Assembly: GCA_964617145.1 (NCBI GenBank)
Contig: CAZTVN010000002.1
Location: forward strand, 1-50,072
Source: CAZTVN01 sp964617145
GTDB taxonomy: Bacteria > Patescibacteriota > Gracilibacteria > UBA1369 > JACRIC01
Length of the DNA: 50,072 bases
Direction of reading: 5' to 3'
Position 1 is the stretch's first letter. The number at the start of each line of letters is the position of its first letter. Shown one piece after another: positions 9,471 through 18,718 of the stretch. Below the pieces are notes generated by a model, which saw nothing but the letters and a program-made list of their open reading frames with translations, was not told where the DNA came from and searched no databases. A program made the position numbers and the translations under genes.

Positions 9471-10556
9471 TTAAAATTCGTTGTTGCGCGCCTGAAGTAG
9501 TATGAAATCAAGCAGAGTAATATAGGTCATGGCTTCTACAATAGGCACTGCTCGAGGTAATACACAAGGATCATGCCGGCCCTCCATTTTCAGGATAGTT
9601 TTTTGTTTATCTTTTGTTACGGTTTTTTGTTCTTTAAATATCGTAGAAACGGGCTTAAAAGCTACTCGAAATATAAGAGGTTCTCCGTTTGAAATTCCTC
9701 CCAAGACTCCTCCTGAATAATTTGTTTCGGTGCGGATTTTTCCATCTTTAATAATAAAAGCGTCGTTGTGCTTGGACCCCTTCATTCGACATCCTGAAAA
9801 TCCTGAGCCGATTTCGAAGCCTTTTGTTGCGGGGAGGCTTAAGAGGGCTTTTGCGAGAATTGCCTCCAGTCGGTCAAAAACAGGCTCTCCTAATCCTATG
9901 GGTATATTTTGGGTTACACATTCTATTACTCCGCCTACCGTATCTCCTTCCTTTTTTACCTTTTCGATAAGTTTTTTCATTTTTATTTCCGCTTTTTTGT
10001 CAGGACAGCGGACTATGCTTTTTTCCACATTTAAAGCTTTTACTTTGAGTGGATCGATATCTGCAATAATATCGTAGATTTGTTTTACGTAGGCGACAAC
10101 TTCTGTTTTGTATTTTTTGTGTAAGATTTTTTTTGCTATGCTTCCGGCTGCGACTCTTACGGCGGTTTCACGAGCAGAAGCTCTGCCTCCTCCTCTATAG
10201 GAATGGATTCCAAATTTTTTTTCATAGGTAAAATCGGCGTGACTTGGACGAAAAGTGTTTTTTAGTTTTTCATAATCAGAAGATTTGGCATCTTTATTCC
10301 AAATGAGAAGACCAATCGGAGTGCCAAGTGTTTTCCCGCCAGATACTCCTGACAGGATATGCACTTGATCTGCTTCTTGGCGACTTGTCGTGAGGGCGTT
10401 TTGACCTGGTCTTCTGCGATCAAGTTCTTTTTGAATGTCTTTTTCTGTCAATTCGATTTTTGCAGGGCATCCGTCTATAACAACGCCAATCGCCGGTCCG
10501 TGCGATTCGCCAAAGGTTGTGATGGTGAAAATGTTTCCAAAAATATTTCCTGGCAT
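9471..10556 (-). CDS. aroC: chorismate synthase
   Basis: Last step of the shikimate pathway: EPSP to chorismate, needing reduced FMN. 361 residues, full length. Seen: N-terminal signature GNIFTITTFGESHGPAIG, RRRPGQ and SADQVHILSG-type region, RGGGRASARETAVRVAAG, and the C-terminal GRHDPCVLPRAVPIVEAM. It is the only shikimate gene in the window; its product would feed PabB/PabC at 34438-36821. Upstream lies a bidirectional terminator, so it is transcribed separately from HU. Start MPGNIFGN is the only sensible one, as the conserved Phe-Gly begins right after. Confidence 0.96.
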   Translation of the reverse strand: MPGNIFGNIFTITTFGESHGPAIGVVIDGCPAKIELTEKDIQKELDRRRPGQNALTTSRQEADQVHILSGVSGGKTLGTPIGLLIWNKDAKSSDYEKLKNTFRPSHADFTYEKKFGIHSYRGGGRASARETAVRVAAGSIAKKILHKKYKTEVVAYVKQIYDIIADIDPLKVKALNVEKSIVRCPDKKAEIKMKKLIEKVKKEGDTVGGVIECVTQNIPIGLGEPVFDRLEAILAKALLSLPATKGFEIGSGFSGCRMKGSKHNDAFIIKDGKIRTETNYSGGVLGGISNGEPLIFRVAFKPVSTIFKEQKTVTKDKQKTILKMEGRHDPCVLPRAVPIVEAMTYITLLDFILLQARNNEF

Positions 10557-10618
10557 TTATGTGTAAAAATATATTTCGATTTTTATTGTAGAGGAGAGCT
10601 AAATTTTTTCCAAATACA

Positions 10619-10649
10619 AAAAGTCCTCCAAGCTTTTGGAGGACTTTTT
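10619..10649. terminator. bidirectional intrinsic terminator between aroC and HU
   Basis: Perfect 11-bp stem (10621-10631 with 10636-10646), loop GCTT, with an A run on one side and a T run on the other, so it would terminate in either direction. It follows the HU stop on the minus strand and precedes aroC. Confidence 0.85.
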
Positions 10650-10672
10650 AAGGGTAATGTTTTTGAGTCTTT

Positions 10673-10948
10673 CTAGCGTACAGCGTCTTTCAGAGACTTT
10701 CCAGCCTTGAAAGCAGGAAGTTTCATTGCTGGGATTTTGATCTTCTCGTTTGGATTTCGAGGATTTACTCCTGTGCGTGCAGCTCTTTTGGAAACACGGA
10801 AGGTACCGAAACCTGTTACGGTTACGTTTTCGCCTTTTCTGAGAGCCGTTGTGATGCTGTCAAGAATAGCATCGAGTACTTGGGCGGCAGCTTTTTTGGT
10901 AACACCCGTTGCGTGAGCTGCAGCGTTAATAAGATCCTGCTTGGTCAT
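10673..10948 (-). CDS. hup: DNA-binding protein HU
   Basis: Small histone-like protein that bends and compacts DNA. 91 residues, the family length. Seen: N-terminal helices MTKQDLINAAAHATGVTKKAA, the GFGTFRV turn, and the DNA-gripping beta arm RAARTGVNPRNPNEKIKIPA followed by FKAGKSLKDAV. Monocistronic: own promoter upstream (10993-11020) and a strong hairpin terminator downstream. Confidence 0.97.
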   Translation of the reverse strand: MTKQDLINAAAHATGVTKKAAAQVLDAILDSITTALRKGENVTVTGFGTFRVSKRAARTGVNPRNPNEKIKIPAMKLPAFKAGKSLKDAVR

Positions 10949-10992
10949 CGTTTTTTGGGTTAAAGAATAGAAAAACCGAATAAACCAACCGC

Positions 10993-11020
10993 ATTATAGC
11001 TTCGTTTGTGACTTTGACAA
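10993..11020 (-). promoter_or_regulatory. sigma70-type promoter of HU gene
   Basis: On the minus strand TTGTCA (11015-11020), 16-base spacer, TATAAT (10993-10998), giving a leader of about 38 bases to the HU start at 10948. Lies in the 313-base divergent gap to topA, which otherwise holds only the topA promoter. Confidence 0.75.
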
Positions 11021-11238
11021 GGATTTTTTTTGAAAAAATGATTGAATAGAAGCCTAAAAGCGCAATTTTTTATTTTTAATAGGTTAAAATTGTCGATTTT
11101 TCCATTTAAAAAGCCCTTGCGAATGGTTTTCCTTTGTTTCGTTGTAGTTTCTTTCTTAAGAGTTTTTTAGCATGTCCCTTGCTTTTGTATTTTAAATATT
11201 TTAAGTTTTTTATCGTGTGTGATTTTAAGAGGTTCCTT

Positions 11239-11244
11239 TATAAT
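11239..11244 (+). promoter_or_regulatory. -10 element of topA
   Basis: Consensus TATAAT 17 bases before the topA ATG, implying a leader of only about 10 bases. No clear -35 or Shine-Dalgarno. Confidence 0.5.
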
Positions 11245-11261
11245 TTTTCTTTACAGTATAT

Positions 11262-13505
11262 ATGGCTAAAAATCTTGTTATTGTTGAATCGCCCGCCAAA
11301 GCGAAGACAATTTCTCAATTTCTCGGTAAAGATTATGTAGTGAAAGCTTCTATGGGACATATTCGCGACCTTCCTAAATCAAAAATGGGTATTGATATTG
11401 AACACGATTTTGAACCGAGTTATGGCGTTTCAAAAGATAAGCTTAAAGTAGTCCAGGATTTAAAAACAAGTCTTAAATCACATCCGCAGGTTTGGATTGC
11501 AACTGATGAAGATCGGGAAGGCGAGGCCATTGGATGGCATCTTGTTCAGGCTTTGAATCTTAAAAATGATCAAGTTAAACGTATTGTTTTTCATGAAATT
11601 ACCCGTGATGCCCTGCAGGAGGCTATTCAACATCCTCGTTCTATTTATCAAGATCTTGTTGATGCCCAACAAGCTCGTCGCGTTCTTGATCGTCTTGTAG
11701 GATATGAGCTTTCTCCTCTTTTATGGAAAAAAATTCGTTATGGACTTTCTGCGGGCAGAGTACAAAGCGTTGCTGTTCGACTTATTGTTGAGCGTGAACG
11801 TGAAATTCGGGCTTTTAAGGCAGAAGAATATTGGGATATTACTGGAATTTTCTTGAAAAATGGAGAATTTTCAGCTGTTCTTGTTTTTCAGGGAAAAAAG
11901 AAGATAGAACTTAAAAACGAAAAGGAAGTTCAGGCGATTTTAGCGGTTTTAAAAGGTTCAAAATATACAGTTGAAAGCATAGAAGAAAAGGAAGTAAAAA
12001 AGATGCCATCACCACCTTTTACTACTTCTACTCTTCAGCAAGAAGCCGCTCATAAGCTTGGTTTTTCTGTTAAAAAGACTATGACTCTTGCTCAACAACT
12101 TTACGAAGGAGTCAAAATTGGCGGTGAACATAAAGGTCTTATTACTTATATGCGTACCGATTCTGTGAATCTTTCTAAAAGCGCTATTTTGGCAGCTCGT
12201 CGCGTTATTGAAGAAATTTTTGGAACTCATTATTCTTTGAAAGAACCTCGGATGTATAAATCTGGTCGTGGCGCTCAAGAAGCTCATGAAGCTATACGTC
12301 CCACTGATTTTTCTTTGCAACCAGAAAAAGTAAGAGGTGATTTAGAAAAAGATCAATATCGTTTGTATGATTTGATATGGAAAAGAGCCCTTGCTTGTCA
12401 GATGAAAGAGGCAATTTTGGATAGAGTGAGAGTCGACATTCTTGCTTCAAAGGACAATTATATTTTTCGTGCTACTGGACAAACAATAAAATTTGATGGT
12501 TTTATGAAGGTTTATGTTGAAAGTGAAGGTAAAGATGAACATGAAGAAAAAATTCTTCCTTCGTTTGTGCAAAGCGAAATTTTGAAATTGAAAGAACTTA
12601 TTCCTCAGCAACATTTTACGAAACCTCCAGCTCGATATACTGAAGCAACTCTTGTAAAAAAACTTGAGGCCGAAGGGATTGGTCGTCCGAGCACCTATGT
12701 TCCGACGATTTCTACTATTATTCAGCGGGGATATGTTGAGAAAGACCGTAAACAACTTAAACCCACGGATACGGGAGAAGTGGTAACGGATGTTTTGATT
12801 GAACATTTTCCTTCTATTGTTGACTTGAAATTTACCGCAGAAATGGAGGAAGACCTTGATCTTATTGCTGAGGGGAAAAAGGTGTGGGTTCCGATTATTC
12901 GTGATTTTTATACTCCTTTTCATCATCTTATTGAGGAAAAAACAGAAACTCTTCAACGATCTGAGCTTGTTAATGAGGCAACAGATGAAGTTTGTAATCT
13001 TTGCGGCGCTCCCATGGTGATTAAGCTTGGCCGATACGGAAAATTTTTATCTTGTTCTCATTATCCGGAATGTAAAAACGCTCGTCCGTTATCTGGAAAT
13101 GGTAATGAACAGAAATCGAAGATCCAAGAAGATCTTGAAAAGAAGCTTGCCAATAAGAAGTGTGATAAATGCGGTGAACCCATGATTATTAAATCAGGTA
13201 AATATGGTGATTTTCTTGGATGTAGTGGATATCCGAAATGTAAAAATATTCAACCAATTATGAAATTTACCGGTGTTAAATGTCCTTCTTGTACATCTGG
13301 ACAGCTTATTGAGCGGCGTACTCGAAAAGGTGGCAAAGTGTTTTATGGCTGTAATAAGTATCCTAAATGTAAATTTGCGGTTTGGGACTTGCCCCAAGAA
13401 GAGCCCTGTCCGAAGTGTAAAAGTTTGATGGTGGAAAAGGGTGAGAAAGTAAAGTGTACCAAGTGTGATTATGCAAGAGCATCTGAAAAGTCTTCCGATT
13501 TGTAA
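11262..13505 (+). CDS. topA: DNA topoisomerase I (type IA)
   Basis: Relaxes negative supercoils by single-strand passage. 747 residues. Seen: Toprim domain from the N-terminus (LVIVESPAKAKTI, acidic triad TDEDREGEAIGWH at 81-93), then GLSAGRVQSVAVRLI, the active-site Tyr in GLITYMRTDS (Tyr296), and EAHEAIRPTD and GIGRPSTYVPTI. The C-terminus has four Cys4 zinc-ribbon repeats, beginning CNLCGAPM, CDKCGEPM, CPSCTSGQ and CPKCKSLM, as in E. coli-type TopA. The gene is complete; the stop (TAA, 13503-13505) falls 3 bases before an N run. Monocistronic, divergent from HU. Confidence 0.97.
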   Translation: MAKNLVIVESPAKAKTISQFLGKDYVVKASMGHIRDLPKSKMGIDIEHDFEPSYGVSKDKLKVVQDLKTSLKSHPQVWIATDEDREGEAIGWHLVQALNLKNDQVKRIVFHEITRDALQEAIQHPRSIYQDLVDAQQARRVLDRLVGYELSPLLWKKIRYGLSAGRVQSVAVRLIVEREREIRAFKAEEYWDITGIFLKNGEFSAVLVFQGKKKIELKNEKEVQAILAVLKGSKYTVESIEEKEVKKMPSPPFTTSTLQQEAAHKLGFSVKKTMTLAQQLYEGVKIGGEHKGLITYMRTDSVNLSKSAILAARRVIEEIFGTHYSLKEPRMYKSGRGAQEAHEAIRPTDFSLQPEKVRGDLEKDQYRLYDLIWKRALACQMKEAILDRVRVDILASKDNYIFRATGQTIKFDGFMKVYVESEGKDEHEEKILPSFVQSEILKLKELIPQQHFTKPPARYTEATLVKKLEAEGIGRPSTYVPTISTIIQRGYVEKDRKQLKPTDTGEVVTDVLIEHFPSIVDLKFTAEMEEDLDLIAEGKKVWVPIIRDFYTPFHHLIEEKTETLQRSELVNEATDEVCNLCGAPMVIKLGRYGKFLSCSHYPECKNARPLSGNGNEQKSKIQEDLEKKLANKKCDKCGEPMIIKSGKYGDFLGCSGYPKCKNIQPIMKFTGVKCPSCTSGQLIERRTRKGGKVFYGCNKYPKCKFAVWDLPQEEPCPKCKSLMVEKGEKVKCTKCDYARASEKSSDL

Positions 13506-13508
13506 GTA

Positions 13509-13518
13509 NNNNNNNNNN
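13509..13518. other. assembly gap after topA
   Basis: Ten N. The left end (AAGTA) and the right start (AAGTA) share five bases, so the contigs may simply overlap and the N run may represent no missing DNA. Confidence 0.9.
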
Positions 13519-13600
13519 AAGTAATTTTTCGCGAATTTACTGGGAAAGAAGATAGAGCATTTATTTTTGTCGTTTCACGCTAATATTTTGACCTTATCCC

Positions 13601-13629
13601 TTGAATAAATCGAGGTTTTTTGTTATAAT
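13601..13629 (+). promoter_or_regulatory. promoter of the surface-protein gene
   Basis: TTGAAT (13601-13606), 17-base spacer, TATAAT (13624-13629) preceded by TGT, which makes an extended -10. The leader before the ATG at 13659 would be about 23 bases with no Shine-Dalgarno. Confidence 0.6.
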
Positions 13630-13658
13630 AAAGAGATTATTTTTTTGTATCATTGTGT

Positions 13659-16600
13659 ATGGTTTTTGAGATTTTACGTTTTCAGGAAAAGTTTCGTTTC
13701 ATGATTTTTTCGGCGCTGCTCATTTTTTCCATTATTTTTGTGTATTTTTTTGCTCATTTTGAGCGCGTTTTTGCTTATCATGAAGATTGGCATGATTGTA
13801 TTTCTCTTTCTTCTTTTTCTTCGGGGACACGCAGTGATTATACTCCTGATGCCGGAAGTATACTTTTTAGTGATTCTGATCTTAGAGAAGTCGGGCAAGA
13901 TGGACAGGAGGATGAAGTTTTTGACGAGGATGCTTCCCCATTTCCTTTTTTTACTGAAAATTATCCTAATACAGGGGTAGATGATCCTGATTTTTCTGGT
14001 GCTTATCGGGCATGTATCGATACGGATCATCAAAATTTTTTTCTTGATGCTTCTGAATATTCGGATTGGTATTTTGAGCTTCGTGGCTGGACGTACTCTG
14101 ACAATCTTGGTTGGTTGAGTTTTAATTGCGAAGACTGGAGTTTAGTTACTGGCGCATCTGCTTCACAGGTTTGTTTGGATACTCAGGCGACAACAGCGGC
14201 TTATCAAGAAGAGGGATATCGTACGGTTATTGATGTTTTTGGTTTTCTTCATGGTTATGCTTGGAGTACGAAGGTTGGATGGATTCAGTTTGACTTTGAT
14301 ATTGCTTCCTGTTTTGATCCGCTTTCAGGAGATTATCTTTATAATGATGATCCTACTTCTTCTTGTTATCGTGATGAATTTTATTATCAGCAAACGTTAG
14401 CTTTAAAGGGCGAGGCTGAGTCTATTCCTTTTGGCAGAGCCTATGATAATCTTACTGGTCGCGATGACACCTTGCCTCCTGGGAGCTTAAATCCTGCTGG
14501 AGGCCAATCTCCTGGAGGGATTGGCAAATTTTATGGTTATGCTTGGAATTTAACACTTGGATGGTTTGATTTTACTGATAGTTTTGGTGTTGAAGATTCT
14601 TTTGCTCCATCCGGTGGTTATGGGGAAGTCTGGCATCCGGGGATAACTTTTATCGAGTCTCGCATTGTGAATTCAAAACCGGTGATTGAATCTGATCCTG
14701 AAGTTCCTTATTTTTATGATAATAGCGATATAAGAGGATCTGTAGTTGCTGATGGAATCGATGAATATAAGGTTCAGATTCGTATTCTTGATGTTTTTGG
14801 AAATCCTGTTTCTGCTTCTCAAATTGATGCTTTAGATTTTCGATTTCAAGAATTTCTTGATACCACTGATCGCACGCAGCTCGATCTTTCTCCTTCTTCA
14901 TCTATTAAGATTCTTTATCCTGACGGTACGGGGAGATCTGAAAATCCCACAGGCCAGTATAAAGAAGAAAGTGATGGATATTTGACTTTAATGTACATCC
15001 GTTCTTTTGCTCCGACTTCAAACATGAATGGTTTTGATTTTAATAACGATGGCATCCTTGATGTCGTGAATGATGAAAATTCTCAGGTGTTTTCTTATGA
15101 GGTTTCGAATGTGACCATTGTTGCTGCTGATTTTTCTGATGATTTTTATACAGCTCGACCTTTGGTCGATGAAAATGTTTTTTTTCATTCCGACGGTCTT
15201 CCTGTTTCTTTAAAATTTCGGCCTGCAATTTCCCTTGATTCTATCTCTCAAGATTCCGAATATTTTATTAATACCTCTCGAGGCCAAAAGACGAATTTTC
15301 AACTTCAGCTTACAAAACGAATTGATCCAATTTATGCGGATTTTTTTGATTCTCAATACATTCGCGATTTTGTTTTAGATCTTACCCTTGATGTTGATGG
15401 CATGGTAACGGGGAGTGATGATATTGACTATATTTCTCCTTCGGAAATTTTTCCCAATGATAATGCCCCATTTCATTTTGTTTTTGATATGAATGATGAT
15501 GGTTTTTATGAATATGGTTCTGGCATCGACAGCTTTCAGACGACTTTGGATACGAATATTAGTGATTTGCGGCCAAATGGTCTTTCGGTCACTGAAGTGA
15601 ATGCTTTTAATTTGTGGATGGCAAGTAGTGGGACGGAAATTATAGATATTGTTGCTGTTCCGGTTCTTCAGCCGGGTGCAAGCGCTGATGAACGCGTTCA
15701 AGATCCTGAAATACGTTCTCAAATGAGCTATGATATTGATACTTCGCTTTTTGGATTTTCGGACGGCATTTTACCTATTTCTTATAAAAATTTTGCTTTA
15801 AGCCCTGATTCCTCTGAATCTATTTATAATCCTGTCATTGATGTTCGCAGCGGGCAGGTGAGAAGTAGTGATATTGTTAACGTTCAATCAGGAATTCAGG
15901 TCGTTTCGATCGGTGATCTTCGCACTGATGTTGCTCGGAATTTTCTTTATGAAGGTTTGAAAAAATTAAGTCGTGGAAAGTCAATTGATCCTGGAAAGGG
16001 TTATGTTATTGATTCTGGTCGTGATGAAGCTTACGGCGGCGTGACATTGATTGATAAAAAAGTCTCCGATGAGGGCACTGCTTTGCGCGAAGTTTACTTT
16101 TTCACTGATGATGTTTTTGTTTCATCTTTATCTGGCATTCCTGACCCGGCAAATGGAAATTATTCTGCTCTTTCTTATAATACCCCTCGCACTATTGTTA
16201 CTGAAGGTGGCAATATTTTTGTTGATGCTAATCTTTATGGTGGCGCTCCGATCGGTTTGATCGCTTTTCGATCGCCTCAAGGCGCTGGAGGGAATATTTA
16301 TATTCATTCTCAAGTAACAAATATTCGCGCGGCTCTTTATGCTGATAATGTTATTACCCGTTATGATGGGAATAGCGATAATATTTCAACTGATGAGTTT
16401 GTTCTTCAAAAAGATATTGACGGCGATACTTTTTTTAGTCGAGTATTCTCTGTGCCGAATATAGATCAACTTGTTTGTCCTTCAACCAATATTTTTGCTC
16501 AACCCGAAGATGTGCTTCGTCATCAATTTTTGTTTTCGGGTGTATGGTCGGCTTCTCAAAATACTATTGGTGGTACTGATTCTGTTCCTCCCCGAATTGG

Positions 16601-17003
16601 AACTGGAGAGACTTTAAGTTCTTCACAACGAGCTAAAGAGGTTGCCAAGGAATACGACTTGAACTATTTTACACGATTTAAGACTTCCTTTGAGCGAGAT
16701 TCTCGGGGATATATTAAAGATCAACAGTGTAATGCTTGGTGTCGAGAGGACGGGACTTGTTATGATGCGGTCACAGAAGATATTGTAACTGATTGTCTTA
16801 TTGAAGAAAAACCGCTATCGGAAGGTGGTGATTTGGTTACTGGTACTTCTCAAGTTTGCGGAGACAATGCTTTAGCCGATACGGTGAGTTTAGGCGTATC
16901 ACAAAATTACGCTCCGATTATTCTTTTTTACGAAGCTCCTCAAGTACCGCTTTTTGAATTCGCAATTTCTGACACTGAATCTTCAACTCAAGTTAATCGC
17001 TAG
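13659..17003 (+). CDS. large secreted surface protein with GYAW/GW repeats
   Basis: About 1114 residues, exported: a hydrophobic N-terminal segment (FMIFSALLIFSIIFVYFF) ends in FERVFA, a plausible signal-peptidase site. No C-terminal membrane anchor is seen. Three copies of an aromatic repeat (GWTYSDNLGWLSF, GYAWSTKVGWIQF, GYAWNLTLGWFDF) lie near residues 145-307; this repeat is frequent in CPR cell-surface proteins. Acidic Asp-rich loops such as DFNNDGILD and DMNDDGFYEY look like Ca2+-binding dockerin/EF-like loops. A later Gly-rich beta region (GGNIFVDANL, GGNIYIHSQV, ALYADNVITR) resembles parallel-beta adhesin segments, and the end is Cys-rich. I chose the ATG at 13659; a TTG two codons upstream is possible. 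Adhesin or S-layer-associated role is inference. Confidence 0.85.
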   Translation: MVFEILRFQEKFRFMIFSALLIFSIIFVYFFAHFERVFAYHEDWHDCISLSSFSSGTRSDYTPDAGSILFSDSDLREVGQDGQEDEVFDEDASPFPFFTENYPNTGVDDPDFSGAYRACIDTDHQNFFLDASEYSDWYFELRGWTYSDNLGWLSFNCEDWSLVTGASASQVCLDTQATTAAYQEEGYRTVIDVFGFLHGYAWSTKVGWIQFDFDIASCFDPLSGDYLYNDDPTSSCYRDEFYYQQTLALKGEAESIPFGRAYDNLTGRDDTLPPGSLNPAGGQSPGGIGKFYGYAWNLTLGWFDFTDSFGVEDSFAPSGGYGEVWHPGITFIESRIVNSKPVIESDPEVPYFYDNSDIRGSVVADGIDEYKVQIRILDVFGNPVSASQIDALDFRFQEFLDTTDRTQLDLSPSSSIKILYPDGTGRSENPTGQYKEESDGYLTLMYIRSFAPTSNMNGFDFNNDGILDVVNDENSQVFSYEVSNVTIVAADFSDDFYTARPLVDENVFFHSDGLPVSLKFRPAISLDSISQDSEYFINTSRGQKTNFQLQLTKRIDPIYADFFDSQYIRDFVLDLTLDVDGMVTGSDDIDYISPSEIFPNDNAPFHFVFDMNDDGFYEYGSGIDSFQTTLDTNISDLRPNGLSVTEVNAFNLWMASSGTEIIDIVAVPVLQPGASADERVQDPEIRSQMSYDIDTSLFGFSDGILPISYKNFALSPDSSESIYNPVIDVRSGQVRSSDIVNVQSGIQVVSIGDLRTDVARNFLYEGLKKLSRGKSIDPGKGYVIDSGRDEAYGGVTLIDKKVSDEGTALREVYFFTDDVFVSSLSGIPDPANGNYSALSYNTPRTIVTEGGNIFVDANLYGGAPIGLIAFRSPQGAGGNIYIHSQVTNIRAALYADNVITRYDGNSDNISTDEFVLQKDIDGDTFFSRVFSVPNIDQLVCPSTNIFAQPEDVLRHQFLFSGVWSASQNTIGGTDSVPPRIGTGETLSSSQRAKEVAKEYDLNYFTRFKTSFERDSRGYIKDQQCNAWCREDGTCYDAVTEDIVTDCLIEEKPLSEGGDLVTGTSQVCGDNALADTVSLGVSQNYAPIILFYEAPQVPLFEFAISDTESSTQVNR

Positions 17004-17033
17004 AATGTCTTTAGCCGCAAAGTATGTCCTTTA

Positions 17034-17237
17034 TCAGATTATTGTCCAATTTATTGTAAAGAAAAAGAAAACTGAAGCGATCGTTATTATTGCAAACATG
17101 ATGCCAAAAATTATACTTACCTTTACTGTTCGATTGCTTAAATAGGAAAATTTGTTTGCGTGAAGGAGTGCAATGGCCCCGTAGATTATTAAAATGAGAA
17201 GGAGGCTAAAAAATCCAAGTGAGATAATTATTCGCAT
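17034..17237 (-). CDS. small two-helix membrane protein
   Basis: 67 residues: two hydrophobic helices (about 3-25 and 41-60) joined by a polar loop KFSYLSNRTVKV. Starts 16 bases after the phosphomannomutase stop on the same strand, so it is the last gene of the smpB-nadE-nadM operon. The loop pattern, an S-L-S-N-R-T-V-x-V-S-I-I-F-G-like stretch, reminds me of small CPR membrane proteins of unknown function. The overlapping plus-strand frame has no support. No function proposed. Confidence 0.6.
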   Translation of the reverse strand: MRIIISLGFFSLLLILIIYGAIALLHANKFSYLSNRTVKVSIIFGIMFAIITIASVFFFFTINWTII

Positions 17238-17253
17238 AGGATTATTTTGTGTT

Positions 17254-18708
17254 TTATTTATTATCTATTTCATACCATGAATTGTCTACTTCTTTGTATT
17301 TTTTCAAGCTTTCATAGACGATTTTTTTAATTTCTTTCAGTTTTTGGGCGCTTCCTGCTTCGAATCTGAGGGTTAAGCATGGGGACGTGTTTGAACTTCG
17401 CACAATGCCCCAATCTTCATTCCCAAAATCGATTCGTACTCCATCTATGGTTATGCAGGCATGTGTTCTTTTGAATTTATTGGTAATTTCATCAACGATT
17501 GCGAATTTTTTATCATCCTGACATGGTACTTTTATTTCTGGGGTTATGGCTGTTTTTTTGAGATTTTCAAAATGTTTTGAAAGAGGCATTCCCGAATTTG
17601 AAACGATTTCTAACACTTTGAGCGCTGCCAGAAACGCATCATCAAAGCCGTAATAATTTTCCGCGAAGAACATGTGTCCACTGACTTCTCCTCCAAGCAG
17701 AGCTCCTTCTCGTTTCATGGTTTGTTCGATAAAAGAGTGTCCAGTTTTTGCCATTATAGCAAGGCCTCCGTGTTTTTTTATTTCTTGTTCTAAGATGCGA
17801 GAACTTTTGAGATCGTATACAATTTTTGCTTGTTTGTGACGAGAAAGGAGATCTCGAGCAAGGAGTATAAGAAGGTAGTCCGCCGCATAGAATGTTCCTT
17901 TTTCATCGACGATTCCGATACGGTCACCATCTCCATCGAACCCTATACCGATATCTGCTTTTTCTTCGATAACTTTTTGTATTAAATCTTTCATATTTTC
18001 GTACTCTTCTGGATTTGCTGTATGGAACGGGAAATTTCCATCGAGTTCACAATATAATTCGACGGTTTTATATCCGAAATGTTTTAAGAGTTTTGGGGCG
18101 TAGAGTCCTGTGGTTCCGCTTCCCGCATCAATAACAACTTTTAGTGGTTTTATTGGTTTTTTTACCAATTTTTTCATGTCTAAAAGATAATCGTTCCATA
18201 TTTTTTTGTTTTTCTGCCATGGCTTTGTCGTTGGTTTAGCGTTGGCAGCTGAATTTTGAAAATTTTGTGACGAAACCATGTTTTCTTCGATCGATTTTCG
18301 TATGATTTGGAGCTCATCTCCACAGATAGAATGTCCTTTAGCTCCAACGATTTTAAATCCGTTGTATTCTTTTGGATTGTGACTAGCTGTGATGTTTATC
18401 CCTCCGTCGAGGTCATATTTGCAAACGGTGTAATAGAGGAGCGGCGATGTACTTAAACCTATTTTTACGATGTTTGCTCCGATTGAAAGCAGTCCTGAAA
18501 TGAGAGCTTTTTCAATTTTTTCGCCGGTAAGCCTATTATCTCTTCCTACTGCAATTTTTGGCCCATAATGTTTTTTGATGTATGTTCCGATCCCTTTCCC
18601 AAGGAGATATGCGATGTCTTCATCGATGTCTTTTTGAGGATATTTTTCCGATGTTTGTGCTATGCCGCGAATGTCGTAAGCACGAAATATGAGTGGGTTT
18701 ACATTCAT
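17254..18708 (-). CDS. phosphomannomutase/phosphoglucomutase
   Basis: Alpha-D-phosphohexomutase: interconverts hexose 1- and 6-phosphates for sugar-nucleotide synthesis. 484 residues. Seen: N-terminal FRAYDIRG, phosphoserine loop TASHNPKEYNG (Ser109), metal loop DGDGDR, sugar-binding GEVSGHMFF and the C-terminal phosphate site RSSNTSPCLTLRFE. Longer than the usual 450-460: residues about 142-154 (MVSSQNFQNSA) are encoded by a dispersed repeat also found at 22696-22745, which looks like an in-frame insertion in the linker after domain 1. Starts 10 bases after nadM. Whether mannose or glucose is preferred cannot be read. Confidence 0.93.
   Translation of the reverse strand: MNVNPLIFRAYDIRGIAQTSEKYPQKDIDEDIAYLLGKGIGTYIKKHYGPKIAVGRDNRLTGEKIEKALISGLLSIGANIVKIGLSTSPLLYYTVCKYDLDGGINITASHNPKEYNGFKIVGAKGHSICGDELQIIRKSIEENMVSSQNFQNSAANAKPTTKPWQKNKKIWNDYLLDMKKLVKKPIKPLKVVIDAGSGTTGLYAPKLLKHFGYKTVELYCELDGNFPFHTANPEEYENMKDLIQKVIEEKADIGIGFDGDGDRIGIVDEKGTFYAADYLLILLARDLLSRHKQAKIVYDLKSSRILEQEIKKHGGLAIMAKTGHSFIEQTMKREGALLGGEVSGHMFFAENYYGFDDAFLAALKVLEIVSNSGMPLSKHFENLKKTAITPEIKVPCQDDKKFAIVDEITNKFKRTHACITIDGVRIDFGNEDWGIVRSSNTSPCLTLRFEAGSAQKLKEIKKIVYESLKKYKEVDNSWYEIDNK
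18250..18285. repeat. dispersed repeat inside the phosphomannomutase gene (B8)
   Basis: About 34 bases nearly identical to bases 22696-22732 (shared blocks GAATTTTGAAAATTTTGT and GAAACCATGTTTT). It encodes MVSSQNFQNS here and would read MVSLQNFQNS at the other site in the same frame. Confidence 0.7.
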
Positions 18709-18718
18709 AGAGAGTTTT

